Part shown: in pieces, positions 48,901 through 59,481 of the stretch
How positions within the stretch are numbered: the first letter of the stretch is position 1
Layout of the letters: every line of letters begins with the position of its first letter
Origin: Halichondria panicea
Lineage: Eukaryota > Porifera > Demospongiae > Suberitida > Halichondriidae
Assembly: GCF_963675165.1 (NCBI RefSeq)
Contig: NC_087379.1
Span: forward strand, 4,605,442 to 4,669,441
Direction of reading: 5' to 3'
Length of the DNA: 64,000 nucleotides
The notes under the pieces: model-generated
Seen by the model: only the letters and a program-made list of their open reading frames with translations
Database searches by the model: none
Told to the model about the DNA's origin: nothing
Translations under genes and position numbers: made by a program

Positions 48901-50417
48901 GGGGAAGCATATAGTCACAAAATCAAATGATGCACATGCAGGACCAAATTAAGCCCCGATACACACTTTTGTAACAGATATTAAGCATTGCTAAATCAAG
49001 CACGGTTGGAATTAGCAAACAAGGTATACGCCATGCATACTGGGGAGCACTTATATGACGCTTGTTGACAAACTCACTAATATTGTGAGCAAAATAACCT
49101 TTGAGACAGAAACTGTAGAGGGAGTTGTCAGGTTAGGATATATGGTGTGCACCCTCTCCCACATATAAACAAGGAACGCCCCATATAAACCGTAGGGACT
49201 CAATTCAAGGTGGCTACGTATAGGCACTTCAAACAATCTTTTGAGGGTTTGCGAACAAGGTGTTAACACATACACGTAGCTCCAGGCACGTTTGAGGCGG
49301 CTATGCATAACAATGTATCAAAATAGGTACTTTCAGTTATTGTGCCGCTGTGGTTAAAGCAATGGGTTACAATCAAAAAATGTGCTAACTTTTGAAATAA
49401 TTCTGTAAACTATTGATCTAGTGAAGTACAGCCTTGTCTCCGCTCGTGACATACACAGTAGATATCCAATCAGTGATTGTGCCAATTAGGTTACCACATT
49501 ATTATTAATAAGACCTATCACATCACATTAGACATTGAATAGGTGGCCCAGCTGACACCCAACTCTAACTTGTGTACGTATGATTAATGCAATTAACCTC
49601 AGATTAAGGCATTCCAAGTTATTAGAACACAATGACTACAATCACAGCAATACAGTTTACTGTACGACTGTCCTTATCAGTACATATGGAAAAACACACA
49701 GGTGCTCTCATTTTTTAAAAACTAGAGCAAGATTCTTTTACGCTCCATATATGCATAGTAACTGATGAGATTAACAAACACATAGCAAGTAAACATTGTG
49801 TCTTGCTCTTCCTACATAATGTTCAATCAATTAATAGCACCACACGATTACATATACTGGTATTCCCAGTCACACTGCATGGTGTTATTACTGCATGGCT
49901 GCTTGCTATGTACAAACCACAGTACATAATATAGAAACACTCCACGCAAGAAACATGCACTCCACACAAGCTGACCGTAGGCAAATCGAATTTAGGTTCG
50001 TCAATGTTACATGCTGCAGTTGTGCTATACAAGCCCTGATACATGCTGTGGTATGCTGTTCATTATTGAAGCACACTTAGATGGATGCATTCTATACTAA
50101 AGTATGGTGGGACAATTCACGACCATAGCGTATCTATGGTAGCATTCATGTATGCACTGTAGTGATTATGACGTTCTGCTAGTGCTTTTGCATGGGGACT
50201 CAGTTACGGTACATGCATGCATGCACAGTATGATTCAATGCAAGTGACTAAGTGTGTAACAAGATAAGTCACAAACCGAATGTTTTATTGCTAGAAGAAG
50301 AGATTGTCTTAGCAATCAAAGTGGTGGGAGGTTGTCACAACTGTTTGCACTTACTCACCATGGGGAAGCTGTCTTGCCAACTTTACTCTTCAGCTTGTTG
50401 CTTGTCATAGTACTCAT
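39993..50417 (-). CDS. RAP1GAP: Rap1 GTPase-activating protein (GoLoco + RapGAP) with C-terminal coiled coil
   Basis: Accelerates GTP hydrolysis by Rap1. About 22 exons give roughly 1,070 residues. Exon 1 (50417-50359, [14 protein letters not shown]) is followed by a 3.8-kb intron, then 46550-46461, 46277-46205 and 46138-46094, all in phase. A GoLoco motif is split over two exons ([11 protein letters not shown], then [11 protein letters not shown]) and keeps the Q-R that inserts into G-alpha. The conserved N-terminal part reads [20 protein letters not shown]. The catalytic region includes [62 protein letters not shown], and [20 protein letters not shown], which contains the catalytic Asn thumb. 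It ends with [20 protein letters not shown] Ser/Arg-rich tail of about 400 residues follows, then a leucine-rich coiled coil near the stop (TTA 39993-39995). Human RAP1GAP (about 660 residues) lacks the coiled coil; SIPA1 relatives have one but also a PDZ domain, which is absent here. Confidence 0.92.
46551..50358. other. Large first intron of the Rap1GAP-like gene
   Basis: At 3.8 kb it is far longer than the gene's other introns. It contains a degenerate direct repeat (about 46736-46780 and 46842-46885, CAAAACCATCAACAA-type), a MITE end and a tandem duplication (47.6-48.0 kb), and a short CA tract (48714-48730). No exon with proper splice sites was recognised. It may also hold regulatory elements. 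Confidence 0.55.
47590..47990. repeat. Tandem duplication (unit about 190-205 bp) containing a MITE end
   Basis: Two copies, about 47590-47795 and 47796-47990, share AAAATATT(C/T)GTGCTCAGG, TAGCTTTGAAGAT, GTCATGCTGTTCTAACGGGG and ACAGGACATTGTAACTCTGA. Copy 1 includes the TIR-like GCGCGCTATACGGTA of the 4.65-kb MITE family; copy 2 has an eroded version. Confidence 0.8.
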
Positions 50418-51318
50418 GCTGGACTGGTAGTTTGTCTTGCACTATAGCTAACTTGAGGTACTTGAGATTGTGGTTACTGTGGCTACTATGTTAGTAAACA
50501 AACTCGAGCTAGTAGTAGCTATGATAGTAGTAGTAACTGCACATCCAATAACAGCACTGACTGTACTCTACCTACTCTGCAGGAAGCTTTGTACAAACTG
50601 GCAGACTAGCTGCTCTAAAGGCAATAGTGATGCTAGGCTAATTGGCAGGTATGTATTACAGCACGGTTAAGTGGTGTAGTACAATACTTGTGGTTAGGAC
50701 CATTAGCTCAGTCATCTGTTCTAACAGGAAGCAGTAGCAACCATAGGTACTTTTGGAATACAACCAATACAGCCAAGCTATTAGTGTAGAGCACATGTAG
50801 GGGTGTCTGACCACAGAGCCAAAAGGGGCTTCGCAAGAGTTGTTAGTTGTGATGTCACCAACGATACAATGTACATGATGCTAATAAGGGCATTGACAAC
50901 ATGCAGACTTGTTACTCCAATTATCTACATGAGGTACAAACTAAAGTGTATGGAGCTGCTCCAAATCATGTTTAACACATAACTAGCCGCCAGGGTGGGA
51001 ATGGCATTTGCCATACTGCTACAAACAAGTACAAATAAACATAACCACTGCTAACAACAAAACAATCGAACACAACAACATACCAAAATCATGGAAATTA
51101 AAGTAATGATCCACAATTTTGCGAGTGTGAACAAGGATGTATAGTATATAGTACAAAACTTGTTGTCAGTCAATAAACAGCGAAACACACACACACAGAG
51201 TCACAACCACAACTCTTCCTTCTAGGACTTCAGCAAACAACAAACACCTAGTTCTAGTTCTGTATGTGGGATGCACACAAAACCACAAACTTGTATCATC
51301 AAAATTAATCACAGCACT
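50418..51318. other. Intergenic region upstream of Rap1GAP
   Basis: Expected to hold the Rap1GAP promoter and the 3' flank of the next reverse-strand gene. No TATA box or repeat was recognised, and open frames here have no support. Confidence 0.4.
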
Positions 51319-51677
51319 CGTAACATTGGTATTAGCTCCATCACTGACACCATCTGCTATGTTATGAGGCCCCAAAATAGCAGTACATGCAGCTAATCAA
51401 AACAATTGTGTGAGCCTACATAATTGCAATTTCCTCTTCCTGGAATACGTACAACTAATTTACCTGATATCGTTCATAGATACAGACTTAGCAGAATCGG
51501 TAACATTGGTATTAGCTCCATCACTGACACCATTTGCTATGTTATGAGGCCCCAAAATAGCAGTACATGCAGCTAATCAAAACAATTGGGTGAGCCTACA
51601 TAATTGCAATTTCCTCTTCCTGGAATACATACAACTAATTTACCTGATATCGTTCATAGATACAGACTTAGCAGAAT
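51319..51677 (-). repeat. Tandem 180-bp duplication covering the 3' end of the following gene
   Basis: Copies 51319-51498 and 51499-51677 are almost identical, with only scattered single-base differences. Each includes the codons for DSAKSVSMNDIR and the stop of the gene at 51640-52716. The downstream copy therefore offers a second, spare terminal coding segment and stop. Confidence 0.88.
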
Positions 51678-52716
51678 CCTCAACCAGCTCTTGAAAACGA
51701 ACACATCTCCTTAAATTTTTTTTTCCGGATCCTCGTCTAATCTTGGGCAGATGTAAGAGAATGCTCCTCTTCTTGTTGCTAGCACCCTCACTGATCGTTT
51801 GCATACTTTCTGAATGAGACATAGGCGGTCTTTGCTCTAAGTCTGCTGCTGTGAAGTTTGTACATGATCTTGAACAAGGTATAATTGTTGTGAATCCTTT
51901 TTGGTGTGAAGTAGCAGCTTTTTTATTTTTGACACACTCCGTATTAAAAGGTAGAGTACTGTTAGTCACAGTCACCTTGTTATGGTTGGTGCTAATGATT
52001 TCTTTGTTGATAGGAAATGAGTCATCAGTCGTTAATCTGCCAGGTGAGTCGACATTTTGATGGGGGTACGAGTTATTGTCAAATATGTACAACAGTAGTG
52101 TGGCTTCCCTACTGTTGGTTTGATGTGACGATGTGCATGCTTGCTTTAGTACACTCTTGGACAATTCAGTTGTAGTTTTCATCTTCGGTTTTATCGACTT
52201 ATTTCCCTTGTAAGGATCTTCCCATTTCCTTTCGACTTGCAGACCTCCAGCAATGATTATTTCTTCGAGGACCATATCTTCCAAGGAAATAGGGACTGTG
52301 CTGTTGCCGTCTGAAAGTGGTATCTCTTCTGTTTGCTTAACCCCACCGGACATGGGGAGAGTTGATTCCACAGCTGGAACGTTCCTGATTGATGCAGCTG
52401 GCTCTTGTCTGTCACTAATAACATCGAGGATTCCTGAGGGGGGCATTGAGATATCGGTTGGCCTTCTTTTGTCGAAAATCAAGATTACCGAGTCCCTAGC
52501 ACCTACAGCAGAGTAGTTCACAGCCTCCATATCAAACACCTCCTGCCAACCATTCTCACTAAGACACTCAGTGCTACCTCCATTCAGCGGGTTGTCTACA
52601 CTAAAAGAAACAGTGGCCACAGATTTCTTCTTCTTTAGCGACCCTCTCTTTATACGTTTCTTTGAGGTCACTGCTTTTGTTTGGCTAGGTATCACTTTGC
52701 TATTGGGTTGCCCCAT
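51640..52716 (-). CDS. Unrecognised basic, Ser/Thr-rich protein with MG start
   Basis: The frame runs 358 codons from ATG 52716. That start is chosen because a clear acceptor (TGTGTGTGTAG) lies one base upstream, so the earlier in-frame Met is intronic. An upstream 5' UTR exon ending CATTGCAG, then GTTAAA, near 53092 is possible. The protein begins MGQPNSK, which could be N-myristoylated. It has Lys/Arg clusters (KKRIKRGSLKKKKSV near the start; LPKIRRGSGKKNLRRCVRF near the end) around RRGS and RGSLKK phosphorylation-like sites, and no known domain or membrane segment. The middle is low in complexity and likely disordered. Function is unknown; a membrane- or phosphatase-associated regulator would be a guess. 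Confidence 0.6.
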   Translation of the reverse strand: MGQPNSKVIPSQTKAVTSKKRIKRGSLKKKKSVATVSFSVDNPLNGGSTECLSENGWQEVFDMEAVNYSAVGARDSVILIFDKRRPTDISMPPSGILDVISDRQEPAASIRNVPAVESTLPMSGGVKQTEEIPLSDGNSTVPISLEDMVLEEIIIAGGLQVERKWEDPYKGNKSIKPKMKTTTELSKSVLKQACTSSHQTNSREATLLLYIFDNNSYPHQNVDSPGRLTTDDSFPINKEIISTNHNKVTVTNSTLPFNTECVKNKKAATSHQKGFTTIIPCSRSCTNFTAADLEQRPPMSHSESMQTISEGASNKKRSILLHLPKIRRGSGKKNLRRCVRFQELVEDSAKSVSMNDIR

Positions 52717-52749
52717 CCTACACACACAGCTGTGAATGTTAACTGACAC

Positions 52750-54480
52750 CAGTTAACAAACCAGCTAGTTGAGACAACTTAGCATACCTAAGACACACAC
52801 AAAGAGGTAGGCTACCTAGCTAGCTACTATACAGGCCAAATTGGTGAAGCATGTGATATGGAGTGATGAACACAATGGAGCCGGCCATCTTTGGCACACT
52901 ACTACAACTACAATCAAACAATGTTGATTACACATGCAGACAGCTATACCGCGTACACACAAGTCATAAACAGCTAACATATAAGCAGGTTACTTGAACC
53001 ATAAATTATAATTACATATTTGCTACTTCACACAGGCAATGATTTAGGTTAATTATTTGCCCATCCGATATAAAAGTGAAAATTTAACCTGCAATGATTG
53101 TGCTTGGTTGTTGGTAATAGCCATGGTTCGGTTCACTGTGGACAAAGACAAAACAAACCCCCCTACACAACCTGCATGATAATACCTATCGTGCACTAAC
53201 CAGTTATGTTGGTACTGAATCATATATCCGACCACTCCCCACCCAATTATGGCATGCACTGAAAGAGCATCCTCCTACAGTACTAGTAACCAAACCAGCT
53301 ATTCAGTTACGCACCACAGCACACAGAGTAAAACTAGGTGCATGCAGTAGGAGTACGTACATTGTAGCACATTGTAGCTATGGATACTTGGCTTAATTAT
53401 GATATGGTCAAAAAGACAATAATAGAGACACTTAGCGAACTCATTTGCATCTTTTCAAATGATGAGATCACCACTCGGGTAATAATATGAGTGTGTCAGC
53501 TATTAATTGTACATTGTACTATACATACAATCACTGACCAGAGAAAAAAATTGTGGTTTTGGTTTCTAGCAGGTATAGTGGGAAACTCCACCACTAACGT
53601 AGTGCACAAGGAAATATCAGTTGTACTCTAAGTACAAAGTATAATAAATTATAGTGAGAGCACTAATGACTAGTTTTCCACAGGGGGCACAGGGGTGAGT
53701 GCATAACACTACCAATGTCAATAACCTGTGTACACAAACAGATCTAGAGCAAATGATTTTAGCATGGTTCTAGGAATGGACAGTGGGAAACTTATCCACT
53801 CTCCAAGGAAATGTCAGTAGTACGTACTTTGGAGTACGTTATTGCATATTTACAAAGTGGGTATTGAAACTTGAGCAGCAAAAACAAACACAACACTTAT
53901 TCAACATGGCATGGATTCCTTGAACACAGAAACAACCGTACCAGCACCTGTTTATAATGTATACATACGCCCCATCACACACAAACAAGCATATTCTGTA
54001 TAACTTTCATCCTAAAGTCTCTTTATCCCAACAGTCTAATAGCCCACTTGCAATTAGTCACAACAAGACTACTCTGTCAAGTTATGTACTTCACCGCATT
54101 GAAGGGGCATGGTGTACATAAGAGCTACAAGATACGCCCACCTTTTCCATTGTGTTGACAGCTAGGAAGCCATTTAGCACCCCATTTCACACAGTCAGTT
54201 TACAGGACCGTGTAAATAGGTAAAAAGAGAAAAGTCTGACGGACATGGCTATAAACAGGGAAACCCAATGTGTTCAGCAAGCTAGGAAGCCTAGGTTTTG
54301 ATGTGGTTTCAGCTCCAGGGTTGCTGTTTTTGCTAGTTATAGAGTATAATACAAGGAAATGCATGTAATTATTGATAAGTACTGTAGCCACACAATTACC
54401 AAAGGGATCATCCCATGATCCTGGATGGTCTACATGGTAGCTAGCTAGATGTTAATTATTTGCATACTAATATAGAGGGG
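52750..54480. other. Intergenic or 5' UTR/intron region, little recognised
   Basis: A pair of related blocks of about 60 bp (53577-53640 and 53781-53842, AGTGGGAAACT then AAGGAAAT(A/G)TCAGT) is a degenerate direct repeat. A spliced 5' UTR exon for the preceding reverse-strand gene may end near 53092. Confidence 0.35.
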
Positions 54481-54496
54481 ATGAAAGGACTAACTA

Positions 54497-54576
54497 ACCT
54501 TTAGTTTTTAGAGGCCTGTCCAGGGTGATCTTGAGCCTTCTGTCGGTATGAATCTGGAACTCCACCAGATCTCTTT
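54497..54576 (-). CDS. Possible isolated exon of an unrecognised gene
   Basis: The reverse strand reads KRDLVEFQIHTDRRLKITLD and continues to a CTAAAG/GTTAGT-like donor, with an AAG acceptor upstream. The wording resembles cold-shock-domain strands (V-E-F, T-D-R-R), but one exon is not enough to assign it. It lies beyond the NECAP stop, so it would belong to another gene or to an alternative NECAP end. Confidence 0.25.
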
Positions 54577-54848
54577 TCTTGAGTTGGAATTTTATTCAGA
54601 GCAGCTCTAGCTACATAGCTCAGTTGCTACTCTCTACAATGCATGGTACACACCACGCATTACTATGTATTCATTTTGAGGAGGTGTGTCACCCACAATA
54701 TGAATGTTGGCTGCAATATTAGTTAAAGGATCATCACTAAAGAAAATCATACTCTGAGATCTGAGATCATAAAGTATACAATCATAATATTATCGTATTA
54801 CAGTGTGTAAAACATCCAACGACACATATAAAACCATTGCTACAGAAG

Positions 54849-55322
54849 TTAGAATTCTACCCACCCCCCTCCACTACCCTCAGTTTGTGGTTTCGGTTTT
54901 GTACCAAACGACTCAAAGTCACCCCAGTCGTCTTTTGGTTTCTGTGATGGCGGTGGGTTCAAAGGACGAGCTGCATTCGTGGGAGGTGGAGGGAGCAGAC
55001 TACCACCCACACCTAGACCTGTGGTAATGGGAATACAGTGTAATAATATTCAATGCAGGTTTTATCTCGTGAATATAATCATCAACGACAAATAAATTAC
55101 CAATAACCTACACAAAGGTGACACGATTCAATGTAAGCTGCACCACTACATCCTAATCCTAACCCTAACCCTAGACCTAACCCTAAAACTAAGTCTTTAC
55201 TTCTTACCGACTGATTTTGGCTTGCTGGCTCCTCCACTGGCTCCAGCTCCAGTCTTGTTTTTCTACAAGAGATCACAGAAAAGCAAGTTAGAATGTACGC
55301 ACGCACGCACGCACGCATGCAC

Positions 55323-55354
<32 letters not shown>

Positions 55355-57467
55355 TATCCAGTACAGTAGCTAAGGATACCTGCAACGCTGACTGTGCATG
55401 TGAATAGAACACCAAGTCAAATAAATTCTGCATAATCACATAATCATACACCAACTCCCACATTATAATTATTACTAGGTATACGCACACGCATGACTAG
55501 CCTCACGCAGAGTTGTATTTAAGTACACATTTTAGGAGAAAGAAGGAGAGCTTGCTAGAGAGTATAGAGAATGAGATTTATGAAATAGCAAATACATAAT
55601 CATACATTTTTGGTTAGAATCAGTCTCTCAAGCTCAAGAACTCTGCTGTCTCTTTCCAAGAGTATAGTAGTGTCGTTGTTGGCTTTGTTCTTGTACAGCC
55701 TAAAGCTACTAGTACGTAGCTTTCATTCTAGCATAATTATGCCAATAGTAGATCAGTTTAGAGGTAATAAAGATTAACCGAATGTAGCCACACTCAATTC
55801 CGCATTCCTGAAGCGTGACATTCCTGAGCGTGACATACATATATACAAAGGTTTCGTGAGATACGATGCAGTATTAGTTGGCTCGCACTCAGAGGAGGTT
55901 GGACACGCGTCATCCACCGTCAGGTTTTATCACGTGCGCTCATAAGTTAAAATGACTGATTAGGCACTATTAGGCACCTCGATGCTCCACTGTTTTGTAG
56001 GCTGTACAGAGACACTGCAAGTAGCCAGAAGTGGTCTAGGAGCATTCCCACTGCTCTCTCACCTTCCCTACACTGCTGAAAAGATTCCAAGATGGATCTA
56101 GACTGAACTTTTCCAATTTTTGTCCAACAGGATTATGTATGAGCAGAGGAGGTCAGAGCACCATTAATCTATTTTTCTTTAGCGTTCTCTAGCTCTTACT
56201 TGCACTGATAAGCTTTTACATTCTCACCTTTGACCTCCTCTGGCTCGCGCTAAGGCGCTCGGCAATTACACTCACCCCAAGATTGATCTGTATCTTCTGT
56301 CCTGCTTTGAGACTGTAGTCCTTGTGTTGCACTGGCTCTGTCTCCTGCTTAGCTATTTCTTGACTTGTCTTAACACCCCTACACAAGAAACACATGACCA
56401 GTTATTAGTACAACAAAGCATTGAAAATGAATGGTAGACCAACAAACACTTACAGCACACTCTACACAGTACAAACTTGATACATTCAATATGCACCAAA
56501 CTTTATTAAAGGTGAATGTATAATGGTTGAAAAAGATACCTAAAGCTACAAATTCAACCCAGGATTTTTCCGAAGAGCTCACTTGAAGTGGTCCTGCAGT
56601 GCCACGTTGAAGTCAAAGGCGTCCCCTCTATCCTCAAACCCTAAACCCACAAAGGCATGTTGCCCGGAGATGTCCTGTAGCCTCAGCACAAAGTACCTAC
56701 TCGAGTCAGACACAGGCTCTATGGCCAGCCCGGGGTGATTGTCCACGGGAGATTGGGCAAAAAGCTCACCTGGGGAGGTGAAATTTGGTTGTTATGCAAA
56801 GTTACATGTACAAACTGTTACCTGCTATCAATTCAGCCTTAATTCACACGAAATGATAATTGCATGCTTAAATCGAATGATAATTATGGGATCATTTGAT
56901 TTAAGGCGACCCTCTGACATTTGAGAACCGCTTTGATTTCTTTTACATACATGGTCTTAAAACGTAACACTATCTTCCACTCATTCTTCTCCACTACCTC
57001 CCACCCTCTCCCTTTCTTCCCCACTACACCACTACCTAAGTACTTTTTAGTGTCGCCTTAAAATCGCAGCTCATTGCAGGTCACCATGCTGACTCTCGTC
57101 CGCTTGCCCTGTTTCTCCTTTTTTCTTTTCTACACAATTAAGACTCACCGCTAATTCTGTCTTCAAGTCTAACCCAGCAGACATTGCCTTTAACAACAAT
57201 TCTCATTCGGCCCTTCCAGTTCGGTTCAGTGAGTTGCCAGTCAGCAGCCCTGAATGAAAGCAACAACAACTGCATTACTCTTCTTTTTATCACTGTTCTA
57301 TTAATATTAAAAGGTCTACCAATGCAATGGAAAGGTTTATGACATAATAAGAATGCTGTCTTCCTGATCACACACCTCACAGCTCTGGTAGTGGAGCCAC
57401 GAGGTGGTATCTGGTACACAAACACATCTGGCTTGGCTAGAATGACTCTCTCATAGGTATCAGCCAT
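54849..57467 (-). CDS. NECAP: NECAP, adaptin-ear-binding clathrin-coat-associated protein
   Basis: NECAPs bind AP2 and help clathrin-mediated endocytosis. Six exons on the reverse strand: 57467-57376, 57249-57149, 56769-56583, about 56378-56276, about 55263-55206 and about 55021-54849. The PH-like domain is intact: [60 protein letters not shown] and [20 protein letters not shown]. Then come [12 protein letters not shown], a Gly/Ser linker ([13 protein letters not shown]) and a proline stretch ([15 protein letters not shown]). The tail carries a WGDF motif and a terminal W-V-E-F, matching the W-V-x-F/WxxF motifs that bind the alpha-adaptin ear. Length is about 240 residues. Introns carry a MULE-like MITE, an interstitial telomeric repeat and a CA microsatellite. 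Confidence 0.93.
55151..55188. repeat. Interstitial telomeric repeat (CCCTAA)n
   Basis: Five to six tandem CCTAA/CCCTAA units with minor variants, equal to TTAGGG on the other strand, lie within a NECAP intron. Confidence 0.85.
55297..55354. repeat. ACGC/AC microsatellite
   Basis: (ACGC)n passes into (AC)n inside a NECAP intron. Confidence 0.9.
55881..56251 (-). mobile_element. MULE-like MITE with 9-bp target duplication
   Basis: The element 55890-56242 starts CAGAGGAGGTTGGACACG and ends with inverted ACCTCCTCTG. GCTCGCACT and GCTCGCGCT (one mismatch) flank it at 55881-55889 and 56243-56251. A 9-bp duplication is typical of Mutator-like elements. It is a non-coding copy of the family also present inverted at 3590-3918, and lies in a NECAP intron. 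Confidence 0.82.
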
Positions 57468-57642
57468 CTTCTGTCTTCTTTTTATACTGTGTATACTTTT
57501 GGTAGCTGCTAGCTCAGCACTAAAAGAAACAGAGTCAGAGTAAAAGTAGCTAGTATAATTGACGATCATGGGCCATGGCAACATAAAACTGAAGGTGAGA
57601 AGAGTACTATAATTTATAATATTTTAGCTAACTAGAGCAACA
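57468..57642. promoter_or_regulatory. Compact bidirectional promoter region
   Basis: Only 175 bp separate the ATG of NECAP (57467, reverse) from the ATG of the membrane-protein gene (57643, forward). Both promoters and 5' UTRs must share this space unless upstream UTR exons exist. Confidence 0.55.
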
Positions 57643-58535
57643 ATGTGGCACTATTTTTGGTTGCATCAAGTCTATCATGTTTCCAGGCTTTGCCCAAAGT
57701 ATCGTACACGGAAATGTCCTCTGTAAGTAGATAAGTTACATATATCTCTATCTACCAGTACAGTACAGTAGTGTGTCACATGCACTATTTATGTAGGGTG
57801 TTCCTGTTGCTATTGCTGAGTGTTGGTACTCTGGTTCCACACATGTATCTCATCGTCCTGTGAGTTGACGCCTTATTTTACAAACTTGTAAAATGGGAAA
57901 TTCCCTTGCTGAACCTGTAATTGTTTGTGTTTTGTGTATGTGATACTCTTTACCATATCTTCACCATTCCTTTACTGACATGACTGGCTTAGCTAGCTAC
58001 AGGTACTCACTGTGGTATAACTTTCTCTACATGTATGTGCATGCATGCCTTACCACTGCTTGATTTCTCTAGCCCTGAGTTCTACACTCGGTTCTGCCTC
58101 TATCCCGTCCATGCTCTGCTGGTTGTCCAGGTGATGCTCTCCGTAGTAATGCTAGGTGAGAAGGGATGTCTATTCAAGCACTTTAATTGACATCATTTTT
58201 CTAGATCCTGCCATAAGCAGGGTCAAGAGGCTGGTAGTCCCATTTATAATAGCGTGTTGAAGGTATTTACAGCTCTTTATAACCACTGCCTCCGTTTCTG
58301 GCTAGGATTGTGCCTGCTGTTTGTGACAATGGAGCCAGTGCCTGAGTTGGTGAAGTGGTCATTCCATCTCTATGGCCTGATGGACCTGCCGTTTGGGTTG
58401 GGGTTCCTGGTCACCTTCTTCCTACCTGGCTCCTGTGCACAGGTACTACACTGTATGTGCAGTCTAGTATCATCATCATCACTTTACAGCAGTCAATACT
58501 TACACAACTCTACCTCTCCATTTGTTTCAATCAGC
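57643..58535 (+). CDS. Small multi-pass membrane protein, unrecognised family; 3' exon structure unresolved
   Basis: ATG 57643 opens an exon to 57722. It joins in phase to 57797-57859 (LVFLLLLLSVGTLVPHMYLI, TM1) and 58073-58155 (PEFYTRFCLYPVHALLVVQV, TM2), and then to an exon from 58206 (DPAISRVKRLVVPFIIAC, TM3). This last frame meets TGA at about 58257. Further protein-like sequence with two more hydrophobic segments lies at 58300-58440 (FWLGLCLLFVTMEPVPELVK, then LMDLPFGLGFLVTFFLPGSC), but I found no donor/acceptor pair that joins it in phase. A splice variant, a missed site or a lesion are all possible. A related exon at the window end (63952) suggests a tandem gene family. Confidence 0.55.
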
Positions 58536-58563
58536 TAATTGGTATCAGGAGTGCATGAATTAT

Positions 58564-58700
58564 ATACAGTGGACTCTTGCTAATTCGGCTCTCTGAATTA
58601 CGCTCACCTCAATAATTATAACGGTCATTTAACTCCTCCTGAAATACGCCCACCTCGCTATTCTGTTAATTATTCGGTTTTGACAACCCCAAATGAGATT
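58564..58700 (+). repeat. Pogo-like MITE end
   Basis: ACAGTGGACTCTTGCTAATT is followed by repeated TACGC(T/C)CACCTC words. It matches the inverted end at 21.2 kb. The other end was not located. Confidence 0.5.
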
Positions 58701-58888
58701 TTTAATGTACTTTTACACGCATATATGTCCAGATATGATGTTGTGAGTGTAGAAATTGATTACACTCGAATACAGAGAATAATAATTTATTATCCTCGAG
58801 ACATACCGCTTAACTTAAAAGTAGTCATTAGATTCGAGGCAAAACTATGTAGTATAGTGCTGTGTATTTTAAAAAGTCCATACCGGAT

Positions 58889-59289
58889 ATACCGTATTTA
58901 CTTGATTAAATGCCCTCCTTGAATAAACGCCCAGGGTAAAAGCTCCGTCTTTGTCAATAAACGCCCATATATGGGGCGTGGCACTGTGGGTGGAGCTGAA
59001 ATAGCACATGGATCCCAGTTGCAAGCATGGCAGCATAGAATAATAATACTTTTTATGATGCATCGATGGCAGAGAGAGAGATACCGACACAGAAGGCACT
59101 CCTATGACTTAAATTTAAGCTGAGAAATAGATTTAAGCTGAGACAGCGGCCCAAGAAGAGCACAATAACTGCTGCTGTGCAAGAGTTTTGGAGTAGACAT
59201 AACAATAAACGCCCTCCTAGATTAAACGCCCCCTCTAAAGACTTGATGTGAAATAAACGCCCGGGCGTTTAATCAAGTAAATACGGTAT
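58889..59289. mobile_element. MITE with 22-bp TIRs (ATACCGTATTTACTTGATTA)
   Basis: The left end 58889-58910 is exactly inverted at the right end, which finishes at 59289. AAACGCCC/GGGCGTTT words repeat inside both arms, including a short palindrome CGCCCGGGCG. No coding capacity. Confidence 0.82.
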
Positions 59290-59309
59290 TTTGATTTGAG
59301 TGTATAAAC

Positions 59310-59481
59310 TTTTGCGGAATGACAGTTAGTTCACGGATTTAATTTTCGCGGAATAGCGCAGCCTTTCTGCAGCATGCATGCATGCGATATTAAATTTGTG
59401 GGTATAAATGTTTGCAGTACATGCTTAATCAGCGAAAACCGCGAACATTTATGCCCTCGAAATATACACGCTATACGGTAT
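59310..59481 (-). mobile_element. Partial copy of the CGCTATACGGTAT-ended MITE family
   Basis: The right end (CACGCTATACGGTAT) and internal TTTTCGCGGAAT/ACCGCGAACATTTA words match the element at 4649-4852. The left end is degraded. It sits 20 bp after another MITE. Confidence 0.65.

Noticed and set aside
53053..53259. Reverse-strand ATG giving MAITNNQAQSLQ before a splice donor
   Set aside because: Splicing to the 52.7-kb exon puts it out of frame with the main coding sequence; more likely a 5' UTR exon.
55097..55490. Cys/Val- and His/Thr-repeat open frames
   Set aside because: Translation of the AC/ACGC microsatellite and telomeric repeat.
55617..55710. Reverse-strand exon-like stretch in a NECAP intron (acceptor CTTTAG, donor near GTATGA)
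   Set aside because: It is 94 bp, so including it would shift the NECAP frame; direct splicing from the [11 protein letters not shown] exon to the KNKTGAG exon keeps the frame and the family pattern.
59100..59300. Possible CRISPR-like or satellite array of AAACGCCC words
   Set aside because: Spacing is irregular, and the words are arms of a MITE with matching terminal repeats.
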